Assembly (NCBI GenBank): GCA_011763485.2
Contig: JAANSK020266272.1
Location: 1 to 21,673, forward strand
Direction of reading: 5' to 3'
DNA length: 21,673 nucleotides
DNA from: Isoetes engelmannii
Lineage: Eukaryota; Streptophyta; Lycopodiopsida; Isoetales; Isoetaceae
Shown here: in pieces, positions 1 through 9,394 of the stretch
Numbering within the stretch: position 1 is the stretch's first letter
How the letters are laid out: each line of letters opens with the position of its first letter
Translations under genes and position numbers: made by a program
The notes under the pieces: model-generated
The model's input: only the letters and a program-made list of their open reading frames with translations
The model's database searches: none
Told to the model about the DNA's origin: nothing

Positions 1-6
1 CAAGGC

Positions 7-323
7 GAATCCCCTTGGGAGTATTAGCCTCGTCTAAACTAGTTACGTGTATTGGGGAAGCCTAAAGCCCCCTTTGCTATTCCACAAGTCGAATACCCCC
101 CCCCCCCTGGGGATATTAGACTCGTCTAAACTAGCTACGTATATTGGGGAATTCTAATAACTTTTTTTACTATTCCACAAGACAAATACACCCTTTTTTT
201 AAGGTATCAATTAGGCTTCTTTAAAGTAATTCCATCTAAAGCTTCAAGGGTTTTTACACTCGTCTAAATTAGCTGCGTGTATTGTGCAAGTCTGATACCC
301 CTTTTCGCTGTTTCACAAGTCAA
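7..323. repeat. Minisatellite, ~90-bp unit, about three copies
   Basis: The phrase CTCGTCTAAA recurs at 29, 121 and 259. Each time it is followed by a TAGYTRCGTRTATTG-like stretch and a pyrimidine-rich tail ending in TTYCACAAG. Copies one and two are 92 bp apart. The third is offset by about 46 bp of extra sequence (roughly 199-250). Copy one may continue beyond the left edge. The copies differ by substitutions and by the lengths of their C and T runs, so the array is old. No coding sense was seen. Confidence 0.8.
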
Positions 324-761
324 ACAACAAAAATTTAAAATATGTAGCCAAAGAGTGCAAAGCAGTTCAAATGCACGGTGCAAGTGCAAGGTATTTAGAC
401 CTATCATATGCATACTTTTCAGGAAGCCTATCAGCTGAAGGCCATTAATCAGACTAGATGCAAAACCCATTTACTGGGAGAGACATTTTGTGCATCGAAA
501 ATCAGCATGTGGATAATAGAACTTTGCCCAAAAAATAAACAAACAGCACGTATTCAACATTTATATATGTTCACTTCAAGGTAACAAAGAAGTACATAAT
601 CAATTATAGAAATGCTCTTTCCAAAGACAGCATGTCATCAACGCTATGTAATAAACATGCATTCTTGGAATCGAGGCCAAGATGTGGAGCAAATATTTCC
701 TTTGTAGGTGTGTACTACGTAGGAGAGGGTGCCCTTCCTCCACCGGATGCAATTTGAATGT
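324..761. other. No gene seen
   Basis: AT-rich spacer. Short open frames on the minus strand (264-470 and 715-924) have no recognisable domain and partly overlap repeats. I see no RNA gene or element ends here. Confidence 0.5.
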
Positions 762-1093
762 CAATATTTTTCATTGACTGGCCCACCTTTGTCCCATGGT
801 CGCATTTTTCCTCGGATTGGATTGAATACATTTCTGCATTTGTGGACCAATAAAGGTCATATGCGGGTGTTTGATGAGTGTTTAGTGGTCTATTGAGGGC
901 ATTCGTCGGGCTATTGAAGATCACCTACAATATTTTTCATTGACTGGCCCACCTTTGTCCCATGGTTGCATTTTTCCTCAGATTGGATTGAATACATTTA
1001 TGCATTTGTGGACCAATAAAGGTCATATGCGGGTGTTTGATGAGTGTTTAGTGGTCTATTGAGGGCATTCGTCGGGCTATTGAAGATCACCTA
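762..1093. repeat. Perfectly abutting 166-bp tandem duplication
   Basis: Bases 762-927 and 928-1093 are two head-to-tail copies, both beginning CAATATTTTTCATTGACTGG. I count only three mismatches (CG to TG in GGTCGC, CGG to CAG, and TTCTGC to TTATGC), so they are about 98% identical and the duplication is recent. Two of the three changes look like CpG deamination. The unit has no recognisable coding content, and the short minus-strand frame 715-924 only runs across copy one. Confidence 0.95.
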
Positions 1094-1553
1094 TGGTCTA
1101 TCATTATATAATTAACAATAACACTTAGAACCTTCATAGAGAACTTGAAATTTATCGATATATCTTGAATCTTAAATTAATTAAAAGCACAAGGTTAAAA
1201 TTGTTTTAGCCCGTTAAATAAAGTTTTCAACCTCAGTGGATGCTACCCTAGAAGGATGCATCATGCCTAGATAGATTGGTTCTACTAAAAATGTCAACAA
1301 GTTTTGTGCTCATGGTGTCATATGGCATATTCTAGGTAAAATTATTCTAGGATATTTTATAGGTAAGGATAGGTGAGGATATATCCTAGGTAAGGTAGGT
1401 TGTGTGAGCGTACTATGTATTATTGAGTTGTGTCACAATCACTACCATCACATGTTAGAATAATGAGTCTATTATTAAATGACACACATAAGATGTCTTC
1501 ATTCTCTTTAATTAAAAGCCTACCTCTTTGGCAACTCACTCATTCCTTTACCA
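1094..1553. other. Upstream region of the GT47 gene
   Basis: This 460-bp AT-rich stretch presumably holds the promoter and 5' leader of the downstream glycosyltransferase gene. A small cluster of related words, TCTAGGTAAA, TATAGGTAAGGA and CCTAGGTAAGGTAGG, lies at 1332-1400. No confident TATA box can be chosen among several AT-rich candidates. Confidence 0.4.
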
Positions 1554-2894
1554 ATGGCATCAGCTCCTAAGATGAAGTTGAAGGTAGCAAAGAAACGGAC
1601 TTGGAGCTTTTATGTATTCCTAGTATTATTTGGCATGATGTTCTTTTTTGTAGCATTGAAACTGTATGAGGTACCCAACTTGGGGGGCACCTTTAGATCT
1701 AATTCTCCTTGTGAGGGCAAGTTAGTATATGTATATGATTTGCCATCTCAATTTAATGATGATCTAGTTTCTCGGTCTTGTAATGACTCTAAAGCCCACT
1801 GGAAGCTCGCAGAGTTATGTCGACATTTCCCAAATGGTGGATTTGGACCAGTCGAGAATCGCCAACCATTGCCAAAGAATACATGGTACCAATCTTATGA
1901 ATACACTCTAGAGTTAATTCTTAGAGAGCGGTTCAACACATATCATTGTCGTACTATGGATCCTCAACATGCTAACCTTTTCTACATTCCGTTTTACACA
2001 TATTTAGATTTTGGTGCTCACTTTCCTGATAAGACGCATGTTCGTAATCACTTAAGTCAACAACTCATTGGGTTTTTGCTTGCATCTCCGTATTTTCAGC
2101 GCTACCATGGTGCAGATCACCTCCTTGTTATAGGAGCTGAATTTCAAAATTTTATGTGCTGGGGAGAGTGGGGAACTTGCATCCTCGTCCTTCCAGAGCT
2201 TTACAACGTTACCAAGGTATTCATTGAACGCAATTTTTCGCCTTATCAGGAATCTGAAATTGCCATCCCTTACAATACTGGATTTCATCCTTCTTCCCCT
2301 ATAGACGCACAACATTGGCAACGTATTGTCTCTAATCACCATCGTGATATTCTAGTTTCCTATTCATGGGGTCCTCGACCTAACGGCCAGACAATTAGAA
2401 ATTTTTTACAAGAACAATGCGAACATTCCTCCAATTGCACCACACTGAGATGTGACAAGGTGAATTGTGTTAACAATACTTACTTAGCTATTAACCTTTA
2501 CCTCCGGTCAACCTTCTGTTTAATGCCTCATGGAGACACTCCAACTCGTAAGGCAATCTTTGACTCTATATTATCAGGGTGCATTCCCGTCTTGTTCTCA
2601 AAGCACTCAGCATATGCCCAATATATATGGCACCTTCCATCGAATGGAAGCACCTATTCTGTCTTCTATCCATCTGAGCAGCTACTTAATGCTAATGGGA
2701 GCATCAATATTATTGATTATTTAACACATATTAATGCAGATGTTGTCAAAACCATGCGACAAAATATCATTGAGCTTATTCCAAATATTGTTTATGCAAA
2801 GCCAGGATACATAAGCTCAGATCAAAGTACACAAGATGCCTTCGAGATCCTTCTTGATAAATGGTTGAAGAGAGCATTGCTTTATCAAAAATGA
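1554..2894 (+). CDS. GT47 exostosin-family glycosyltransferase, MUR3/XLT2-like (subgroup A)
   Basis: A complete single-exon gene of 446 aa. The start is the first ATG after a leader and is followed by a basic stretch (KMKLKVAKKR). A single membrane segment at about residues 17-36 gives the type II topology of Golgi glycosyltransferases. The exostosin domain runs from about residue 54 (KLVYVYDLP) to 415. Marks seen are the LVIGAEF region near 191, the SYSWGPRP segment near 269-276, and the diagnostic block FCLMPHGDTPTRKAIFDSIL (321-340) followed by SGCIPVLF and YAQYIWHLP. MUR3-type enzymes have FCLQPxGDSxTRRSxFDSMLAGCIPVFF and YTQYTWHLP at these places. Family knowledge: subgroup A enzymes add galactose or related sugars to xyloglucan side chains in the Golgi, often from single-exon genes. 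Several N-glycosylation sequons are present (N77, N218, N294, N307, N364, N381). At 446 aa it is shorter than typical MUR3 (about 600 aa), mostly through a short stem. Acceptor and donor sugar cannot be read from the sequence. Confidence 0.93.
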   Translation: MASAPKMKLKVAKKRTWSFYVFLVLFGMMFFFVALKLYEVPNLGGTFRSNSPCEGKLVYVYDLPSQFNDDLVSRSCNDSKAHWKLAELCRHFPNGGFGPVENRQPLPKNTWYQSYEYTLELILRERFNTYHCRTMDPQHANLFYIPFYTYLDFGAHFPDKTHVRNHLSQQLIGFLLASPYFQRYHGADHLLVIGAEFQNFMCWGEWGTCILVLPELYNVTKVFIERNFSPYQESEIAIPYNTGFHPSSPIDAQHWQRIVSNHHRDILVSYSWGPRPNGQTIRNFLQEQCEHSSNCTTLRCDKVNCVNNTYLAINLYLRSTFCLMPHGDTPTRKAIFDSILSGCIPVLFSKHSAYAQYIWHLPSNGSTYSVFYPSEQLLNANGSINIIDYLTHINADVVKTMRQNIIELIPNIVYAKPGYISSDQSTQDAFEILLDKWLKRALLYQK

Positions 2895-3776
2895 TATTTT
2901 GGTTTATTCAAAAGATCAACATTGAATATTCATCTCTCTAAGAAAGGCTTGGGGAATGAGTTGGGTTGGTTGCGGAGTTGGTGGAGGAAGGGAAATTATT
3001 GTTAGATGAAGGAAAAGCAAAGTTACTACCTCTACAAAATTCTTTGTTTGTTGCAATTATTTTATGAAGCTAGGGTAGACATAAGAAAGACATTTAACTT
3101 AGTGTTTTAGGATAGAAAGAAAAGGAGTGTCCCTTTTTTTTTTCTTGAAGGACGACAAATATATTCATCATTCAATCATGAAAATAGATATATAAGTCTG
3201 AGGAACAGGTCTGAAACCCAAAGAAAAAAAGAGTTCCTCTGTGCAAAGCTACCTGGGAGCCTCAGTATGTCTATGTACATTAGGAACCCCTGATTCTAAT
3301 TGTAAATCAGCAATATAAACTGTTGGAGCTCGTTTCTTTCGCGCTGCCTTCTTCAGTGAAACACGTTTCCAGTCATCATCCTGATTGATGATACTCTTAG
3401 GTTGTTGAAGGGAACCAACAGCATTAAAAACAAAAGGGCACAATTGCACAATGAGACATCTCCACAACAGATACTTCTGAAACAGGATGAACCACACCTG
3501 GTGATGATCGATGTACAATCAGATCAGAAAGGAGCGGCTCAACAACCTCTACCTCGCATCGCATAAGAGATGATGAATCAACAAGAGTGTCTTTTGTGTG
3601 ATGTTTAATAATTGTCTTAACGTCTTGGCTAGGCTAAAATCGCCTTAATACATCCACTAAGTAATGTGACTAAAGTTGTTGAGAGGAGGGATGATGACGA
3701 CGGCGATGCTGAGTTACTATAGAACTTGCAATCTTTTATTTCAACTTTTGCATCTTCACGTGGGTATGGGAAATTG
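2895..3776. other. Intergenic; one unrecognised minus-strand open frame
   Basis: This region contains the 3' flank of the GT47 gene and no confident gene. A minus-strand frame at 3249-3518 (89 aa) has a basic stretch, WKRVSLKKAARKKRAP, but no domain I recognise. It lies just downstream, on the same strand, of a LINE relic and could be decayed element sequence. An 11-bp T run sits near 3127-3143. Confidence 0.35.
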
Positions 3777-3816
3777 TCCATGCAGAGGCCATATGATCCA
3801 CGCAGAGGCCAAATGA
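3777..3816. repeat. 20-bp tandem duplication
   Basis: TCCATGCAGAGGCCATATGA at 3777-3796 is followed directly by TCCACGCAGAGGCCAAATGA at 3797-3816, with two mismatches. Confidence 0.85.
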
Positions 3817-3851
3817 AACGCTCTTTTCGCTAAATTTTCCCATCTATTTGG

Positions 3852-3904
3852 ATAGACTGCTAATAGCACATGTTGGCAATAGACTGCTAATAGCACATGT
3901 TGGC
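3852..3904. repeat. 27-bp tandem duplication
   Basis: A unit beginning ATAGACTGCTAATAGCACAT starts at 3852 and again at 3879. The second copy lacks only the last base and the two are otherwise identical, so the duplication is recent. Confidence 0.9.
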
Positions 3905-3941
3905 TACTCAAACTGTAGTCAAAGAGGCCTTGAAGCTATAA

Positions 3942-4430
3942 TTAAGCATGTCTGACATGGCGACACAAGAAGAACCAATGCTCAATTGTCTCGTCCTTCT
4001 GTGCACATAAAGGACAAAGTGCAGAAACCTCTGGGCGAAATGTGTGCACCAGAATATTAACTTGCACACAATGATGGCCTGAAATTTAAGGTAAAATGAT
4101 ATTTACGTCCCATAATTTTCATGTCTCAGGCCATTGCATAGTGAAAATGCTAAGGCGATGTTGCCAGCTTCAGCACAGGGCTCGAGCAAAGCCCTCGCCC
4201 TCTGCCTCAGCTGGCAACATCGCCTCAGCATTATACCATGCAATGGCCCTTCTCATGAAAAGTATGTAGTTCTTTATGGTCAGCCTCAAGCCTGTACAAG
4301 TCGCCACAGTAAGCTTCTCAAAATTGGGAATTCGCTTCTCTTTTGTTCTGCCATTCCGCTCAAAACCAACATAGCCAAATCGATATCTAGTCACCTCCAT
4401 ATCCGGCCACATAGATTTTGACACTTTTTC
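3942..4430 (-). mobile_element. LINE (non-LTR retrotransposon) relic with zf-RVT zinc knuckle
   Basis: On the minus strand, 4085-3945 is an open stretch of 47 codons carrying C-x2-C-x8-H-x4-C, read as CPLCAQKDETIEHWFFLC. This is the zf-RVT pattern found after the reverse transcriptase domain of plant LINEs, and the preceding residues (VNILVHTFRPEVSAL) fit the usual run-in to this knuckle. Further upstream on the same strand, 4430-4260 has related-looking pieces in several frames (for example FPILRSLLWRLVQ near 4330), as expected before the knuckle. The relic has stops and shifts and no visible ORF1, polymerase core or poly-A end. A foldback sequence (4129-4248) interrupts it. Confidence 0.55.
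4129..4248. repeat. 120-bp foldback (inverted repeat), possible MITE or small-RNA hairpin
   Basis: The left arm 4129-4169 begins GGCCATTGCAT and ends GATGTTGCCAGCT. The right arm 4209-4248 is its reverse complement with about four differences clustered at arm positions 12-17. The 39-bp loop itself contains a small hairpin (AGGGCT/AGCCCT, 4177-4195). The foldback sits inside the LINE relic, and TCTCA lies directly outside the left end (4124-4128) and 2 bp outside the right end (4251-4255), so a short target duplication is possible. A transposon foldback is more likely than a microRNA gene, because the pairing covers both arms end to end. Confidence 0.8.
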
Positions 4431-6938
4431 TCTTCACAATTGTTGATAACATACGTCGTATTCAACCATTTACATAGCATCAACACCAACCTCTAATATC
4501 TATTATTATATTCTACTATTAATGATGCCCAGCATTGCTGAACATGAGTTAAAAGTTTGTACATATTTTATCGCAATAAGAAAAATGTGCAATAATTTTT
4601 TATCATAACAAAAATATTCAAACATATCTACATTGGAGAAACGGCGTCGTTCTTTTTTATTTTTAGGTTCAAATAGTTTGTCTTTTTTGCTCTGTGATGC
4701 TAGGCTATAACGAATTTGAGTGTATTCAATTTCATTTATATTTAATTTAATTTAATTTAGTAGTTTAATTATAGTCGTAACTTGCATATGTATTGCAGAG
4801 CATCATAACTTCATAAGTCCTAATAAATACTAATTAAATCACCATAAGTACATTTGTCTATTAAACATGAAGTACGAAGTATGGCCCCTCTCTTGGTTCA
4901 TGGAAGCTTTACCATATGTAGCACTAGTTATCCTTCAATAAAAAATAAAGCTAACGATCATTTCAAGAGGGACACCAAGTTGAATCAGATTATATTTGTG
5001 CTTAGGAGGCTGCTTGGTAATTGACAATCAACATTGCTTAGTGCTTAGGAGGCTGTTGATACTTCAAATGTAGTTATTTTAAATGCAAGAGCTCCATGAA
5101 CCAAACTATCCTGCTGCCCTTTATAAAATCCTATGTAAGAGTCGACATTGAAAGTTCGCAAGCCACATCTTACTTCGCATCTAGCCAACTTTGACGTCAT
5201 TCTAACTAAATTTTAAAGACAACTAAAATGGTTGCTTCTTGACATCTTGGCAATACCTGATTGAGCAAAGAGGGTCTTAGAAATTGTACAAAGGCAAAAT
5301 AAGGACTTCTGGACCTTGAGCTGTTAACTTTTTCATGTAAGACCAACTACCAGCTACAATTTCCTCTGCTTTTTTTTTTTTTTAAATTGGACAAACATAA
5401 TCGCTATCAAGGGTCCATAAGCCAAAAAGAAGCAGCCACAAAAACTCTGCGAGTTGAAAACCATCGAATCTTTCAAAGCAAGTGACATTATTGACATCCA
5501 TTTTATCAATTTTCTAGTGTGTCCCATATACGCTTCGTAGCTCCAGCAAGTAAATTATGACATTGAAGACTAATGCAAGTATAATATAAGTCATTCATTG
5601 GCTTCTGGAGGTCTATATCTACAGCATGTTAGACTTCATTTAAAAGTAGATAAGTCAATGGGACCAACTACAGTAGGACATGCTAGCTCCAGCAAAAAAA
5701 TGAAGTAAAATGCCATCATAAATTTCACAAATAACCACTATATGCAAAAATTAACTCATCATTGGATGACAAATAGTTACCTGACGAGCAAACCATGAAT
5801 TCTTATGCTTATCTTCATCAATTACTCCATGAATACTGCTCTACTTTCCCCTTCTCAAGCTGCAAATAATAGTAAACAAATCTTTAACCCATGCAATTCA
5901 AGCTAAAGTCCATAATCCCAACCAATTGAGCAACCTGCAGCCAGCTACATTCAAAAAAACACATGAAAGGCAGTTGTTATATGCTATGGAATCATTGATA
6001 AAATAACGTTGGAACGCAGATGTGTGAAGGCAGTATATTTAGCGTTCTAGATATGCATCTAAATACTATGTTAAGAGCACAACCAATGCAAAACCAATTT
6101 TTAAAATCAACTAAGTACTTGAAAGACCTTTGTAAGAGGATTCTTGCAAAGTGGAACATAAATCTCCAAAAGAATCAGATAGGGAGGAATAAGTAAAGAA
6201 TCAGAATAAGTATTGCATAGGTGATAGATGAATGACTTCTATTTCGGAGAGGGATTGTAAGAGCTTGATAAGAAACAATATATGAATTCGATCCAGCCAT
6301 AGAGAAAAACTGCCATCAATGCCTTTGCTTCACTTGCATCTAAAGAGCTGGAAGCTCTAGTTAGGGGTGAGAACAGACTGCATTGAGTTGTTCAAATCCC
6401 TACACATACAGGAAACACATAAACAATGAATAATGATATGAGCTACTTGATTCCAAATTAAGTGAGTCAAATAGATTCCCTAGAATGTGAATAAGGAAGC
6501 TCATGCTCTACAAAGAAGAGATTTGTGGGCATTTGCAACGGTTGTATTTCATCTAAGTTTAGGCTGTAACTAACTTTGCATCTATTTCTAGAAATGTGTG
6601 ATAAGCAAATAAAAACTTTCACTACCATTTGCTCCGGAATTTGACGCGATCATGAAGTGAAGCTGCTTGAGTCACATATTTACATTATGCAGTCTTCGCA
6701 CAGGAACTATATATTCCCCTTTTCCCTTGTTGGTGCCTAATCGTGCCTAGCATAAACAATTCAAGGATAATGACCTCAAAATGTCTTTCAAGACCCAGCA
6801 TTCAACTTCCCTACAGTAAAATCGAGCTTAATTGATAATTATTTGCTGAAACGGCATGAGTGAGCAGCTAGCTTAATCAAAGATGCATTTTGAATCCAAA
6901 TCAAGTACCATTGAAAAGGGGTCAAATACCGTACCTTT
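4431..6938. other. Long spacer without a confident gene
   Basis: About 2.5 kb of AT-rich DNA in which no family was recognised. A 15-bp direct repeat (GTGCTTAGGAGGCTG) occurs at 4998 and 5041, and a T run at 5370-5383. On the minus strand, 5840-5781 is a 20-codon open stretch bounded by an AG acceptor and a GTAACT donor (contains VIDEDKHKNSWFARQ). It might be an exon, but its length is within chance. Confidence 0.35.
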
Positions 6939-7145
6939 TCATTTCATGTGCACATCAAGATTGAAACCCAGGAGCTTAATCACTGAAGGGACACGTCTCT
7001 TCCCGTGCTACAGAATAATGAACAAAGGAGAAATAATCTGTGCACGAAAAGTGTTCATAAATCCAAAAGCTATGCATGGCTCGTCAACAAAACGATAGAA
7101 GGAAACCCTAAAGAAAAAGATATAGCCATAGCTTACAAATTTCAT
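6939..7145 (-). other. Possible two-exon micro-ORF (25 aa), unproven
   Basis: On the minus strand an ATG at 7145 gives MKF (7145-7137), followed at once by GTAAGC. A 129-bp putative intron ends in TTCTGTAG at 7008. The next segment, 7007-6939, reads in phase 0 as HGKRRVPSVIKLLGFN plus six residues and a stop. Splice signals and phase agree, and the peptide is basic, but 25 codons could be chance. No family was recognised. It could also be the first exons of a longer transcript. Confidence 0.15.
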
Positions 7146-7527
7146 GCTATCGATCCACCAGAGAAGAAGAAGATAATGTAGATCAAGCCTTTGCCATCAA
7201 AAACAGAGCAAACTCGCCCTCTTTTGGAGCACGACAAACCATTTTTCCGTAATTGGGAGTTTCAAATACACATTTGCAAGATCTGGCAAGAGCTAAGAAA
7301 CTGCAGATTGTTCAAGGCGGTGCATCTGCATGCGTGCAGCTTGGAAAGCATTTGGAGATGCCGCCAGATGCAGATGCATGTGGTATCCATGCCGCGAAGC
7401 CTCATCTTGATCAGCCAAATATTTCTCACCAAAATCCCCCAACTAAGGAAAACTATCGGATCATGTTTGTATGTTTGTAAGTGAAAGATGAAAGCTTGTC
7501 TAAATTCACTTGGTTAGGTGTAAGGAG

Positions 7528-7754
7528 TAATAACACCTTGTGTATTTGGCCATGGCCATATTGCTTAAGAAATTTATTCCCATTAACACCCGAGGGCCAA
7601 GGCGTTATCTCCCTTAACACCTTGCTCGGAGAGTGTTATAAGGATTCATGATAATGCCTTAGAGCATTATGGGGCTTCGTGATAACGCCCTAGGGCGTTA
7701 AGGCTGTTTTAGCCATAAAAACCCAAGGAGCTGTGTGTGTTAAGGTGTATTAAT
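7528..7754. repeat. Palindrome-rich repeat module, possible MITE
   Basis: The region is framed by a loose inverted pair (TAATAACACCTT at 7529-7540, and AAGGTGTATTA at 7742-7752). Inside are two 31-bp tandem units, 7645-7675 and 7676-7706, each centred on a palindrome. TAACGCCCTAGGGCGTTA (7683-7700) is perfect, and TAATGCCTTAGAGCATTA (7652-7669) is nearly so. A third imperfect hairpin, CCTTAACAC with GTGTTATAAGG, spans 7612-7643. No transposase is present. Confidence 0.6.
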
Positions 7755-7871
7755 TAATAGTGTATGGAAGTTTGGGTTCGTATTTTTGAAGTTGCTTTAG
7801 GTATCGTATGTATCACTGAAACTATGCTACATGCATTCTTTGAGTGCAGTGTATGTAGTTTATCTTTTTTG

Positions 7872-7877
7872 TTTATT
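7872..7877 (-). terminator. Polyadenylation signal AATAAA for the RING gene
   Basis: AATAAA on the minus strand lies about 75 bp past the stop codon of the RING-H2 gene, a normal distance for a plant poly-A signal. The match is exact but the word is common in AT-rich DNA. Confidence 0.4.
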
Positions 7878-7952
7878 TTTTTCCCAAAACACCACTCAAG
7901 GTATGAGCAACTTGTAAAAATATTCGTGCCAATTTACATTATAGTTCAATTG

Positions 7953-8441
7953 TTAAGTAGACAAAGAATGCAAGGCTTGAGGAGAAAGGTAAAGAGAAAG
8001 AACCCACTCCTCAATCTCCCCATTATCTCTCAAATTCTTCAATCTCTGCATAAGCTCTTCACTCAAAAGAGAGCTCCGGCAAAGCGGGCAAGTGGTGTGG
8101 TTATGGCGAATCCATCCATCAATGCACTCCTTATGAAACCCATGTTTGCACAAAGGCATTCTCCTACCAATTTCTCCTTTCTGCAGCTCGTTCAAACACA
8201 CTGTGCACTGCTCCTCTCCGCAATTTTCATCCCCAAATGTTATAAGGGGAATCGATTTCTCCACCTCTTCAATTGTTGCTTCAAAACTTGTGTCTTGGAG
8301 GTCAAAATTGGAGCAAGCGATCTCTGGTTCTGGTATTTTCCTGAGGCCGCAAAATCTGGCAATGCGATCCATTAAATCCATGAATGCGGCAAGAATTGTG
8401 ACGGTTTCTACCAGAATGTTTTGCAGAGTAGATTGAGCCAT
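7953..8441 (-). CDS. Small RING-H2 finger protein, probable E3 ubiquitin ligase
   Basis: A complete single-exon gene of 162 aa read from ATG 8441. The frame stays open upstream to 8609, but MAQSTLQNIL is the better start: a TATA-like box lies about 60 bp before it and the upstream residues are low in protein character. Residues 6-32 are mildly hydrophobic and might be a membrane or amphipathic segment. The RING-H2 (C3H2C3) domain uses C79, C82, C98, H100, H103, C106, C118 and C121 (C-x2-C-x15-C-x-H-x2-H-x2-C-x11-C-x2-C). The tryptophan (W110) and proline (P119) that contact E2 enzymes are present, so ligase activity is expected. Small plant RING-H2 proteins of this size include RHA1/RHA2 and XERICO, which act in hormone and stress signalling. 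Assignment to one of these is not possible by eye. The C-terminal 40 residues (EELMQRLKNLRDNGEIEEW) look helical and may bind partners. Confidence 0.9.
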   Translation of the reverse strand: MAQSTLQNILVETVTILAAFMDLMDRIARFCGLRKIPEPEIACSNFDLQDTSFEATIEEVEKSIPLITFGDENCGEEQCTVCLNELQKGEIGRRMPLCKHGFHKECIDGWIRHNHTTCPLCRSSLLSEELMQRLKNLRDNGEIEEWVLSLYLSPQALHSLST

Positions 8442-8500
8442 GAGAATTGGATCCAAATGTGTTTGATGTGATCTGTCTTTTGTGTGTGGATGTATGTGGG

Positions 8501-8510
8501 TATTTATTTG
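8501..8510 (-). promoter_or_regulatory. TATA-like box of the RING gene
   Basis: CAAATAAATA on the minus strand lies about 60 bp upstream of ATG 8441, leaving room for transcription to start near 8475 and a 5' leader of about 35 nt. Position and composition fit a plant TATA element. No other upstream element was identified. Confidence 0.35.
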
Positions 8511-9394
8511 GCCTTGCTTTTTCTTCTCCTGTCTTACACATTTCGAACATGAGACGAAATTGAATGTTGATAATTTTTTACTTTTTCCCATAACAATATT
8601 CACGTGCAATTGTGAGCATACCTTCCTTGACCTTTCTTTCCCTTGTTTATCCTGACTGCATATTCACACTCAAGCAAGATTATAAAATCTACATCTTTCT
8701 TGTCCCAATTGTGCATTCACACTGAAGCAAATATTATACATATAAAATTAAAATATATTTCAGTGTGCAAATTTCAGCCATTAGGAATTCATGAAGTTGA
8801 TTCCTCAATGGTTGCAATCTGCACACGACATACCTATAGTAAGTCATTTTATTTTTCCATATACCCATTCTAACTCCTCCAATTTCGTGCATAGGTCTTC
8901 AATTTCTTTACAACTCTGTTTCCAGTCAAGCATTCGTGAATCATGCGAGGTATCTAGCTCATTCCCCACGTGCCCTTGCCTTGAACAACTCATTGACCTC
9001 TACCCCTAAATTCTTCAAGCTAGTCAAACTTACTTTTTGCTCTCAAAGGTTTTTTAAATAGAAGAGCTCATCGTTATGAGTTGTCAAGATGAAGTACCAC
9101 TATTGAAAATGTTAGTTGACTCAAACATTCAAAGTTTGAATTTCCACATATGACTTTACTTGTAAGAAGTTCCAAACTCATAAAAATTTTATAATTGATA
9201 ACTTTATGTTCATTTGACTCTCAACTCCTTATACTACAAACAATCATTTTCGTGTCCATCCAAACATCCTATATAATAAACAAGACCATGATGCATCAAG
9301 AGTTGCTCCTTGGACAAAAATTGAAATAGAATGCCTGTGCGTATGATTTGAGAACTCAATTCCATTTTATCGTTCACGAATACCAAAAGGCAAC
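8511..9394. other. Spacer, no gene seen
   Basis: AT-rich sequence with only short open frames lacking family features. It presumably holds the upstream promoter region of the minus-strand RING gene. No repeat of note was seen. Confidence 0.45.

Noticed and set aside
2052-2342. Minus-strand frame inside the GT47 gene
   Set aside because: Antisense shadow of a clear coding region.
4140-4172. Resemblance of the foldback arm (minus strand, TGAAGCTGGCAACAT) to miR167 (TGAAGCTGCCAGCAT)
   Set aside because: The first eight bases agree, but there are mismatches at about positions 9 and 12 and all along the 3' end. The pairing along both whole arms also fits a transposon foldback better.
4134-4424. 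Open frames on both strands over the foldback
   Set aside because: They follow the inverted repeat and LINE relic, and have no domain or splice support.
5781-5840. Possible 60-bp exon on the minus strand (VIDEDKHKNSWFARQ)
   Set aside because: The splice signals are fair, but 20 open codons are expected by chance and no partner exon could be shown.
7764-8375. A 203-codon plus-strand open frame
   Set aside because: It is mostly antisense to the RING-H2 gene and has no family features; the minus strand carries the clear C3H2C3 domain.
8442-8609. Upstream extension of the RING protein by 56 residues
   Set aside because: The extension is low in protein character and would cross the TATA-like box at 8501-8510. 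The start at 8441 gives a normal-sized small RING-H2 protein.
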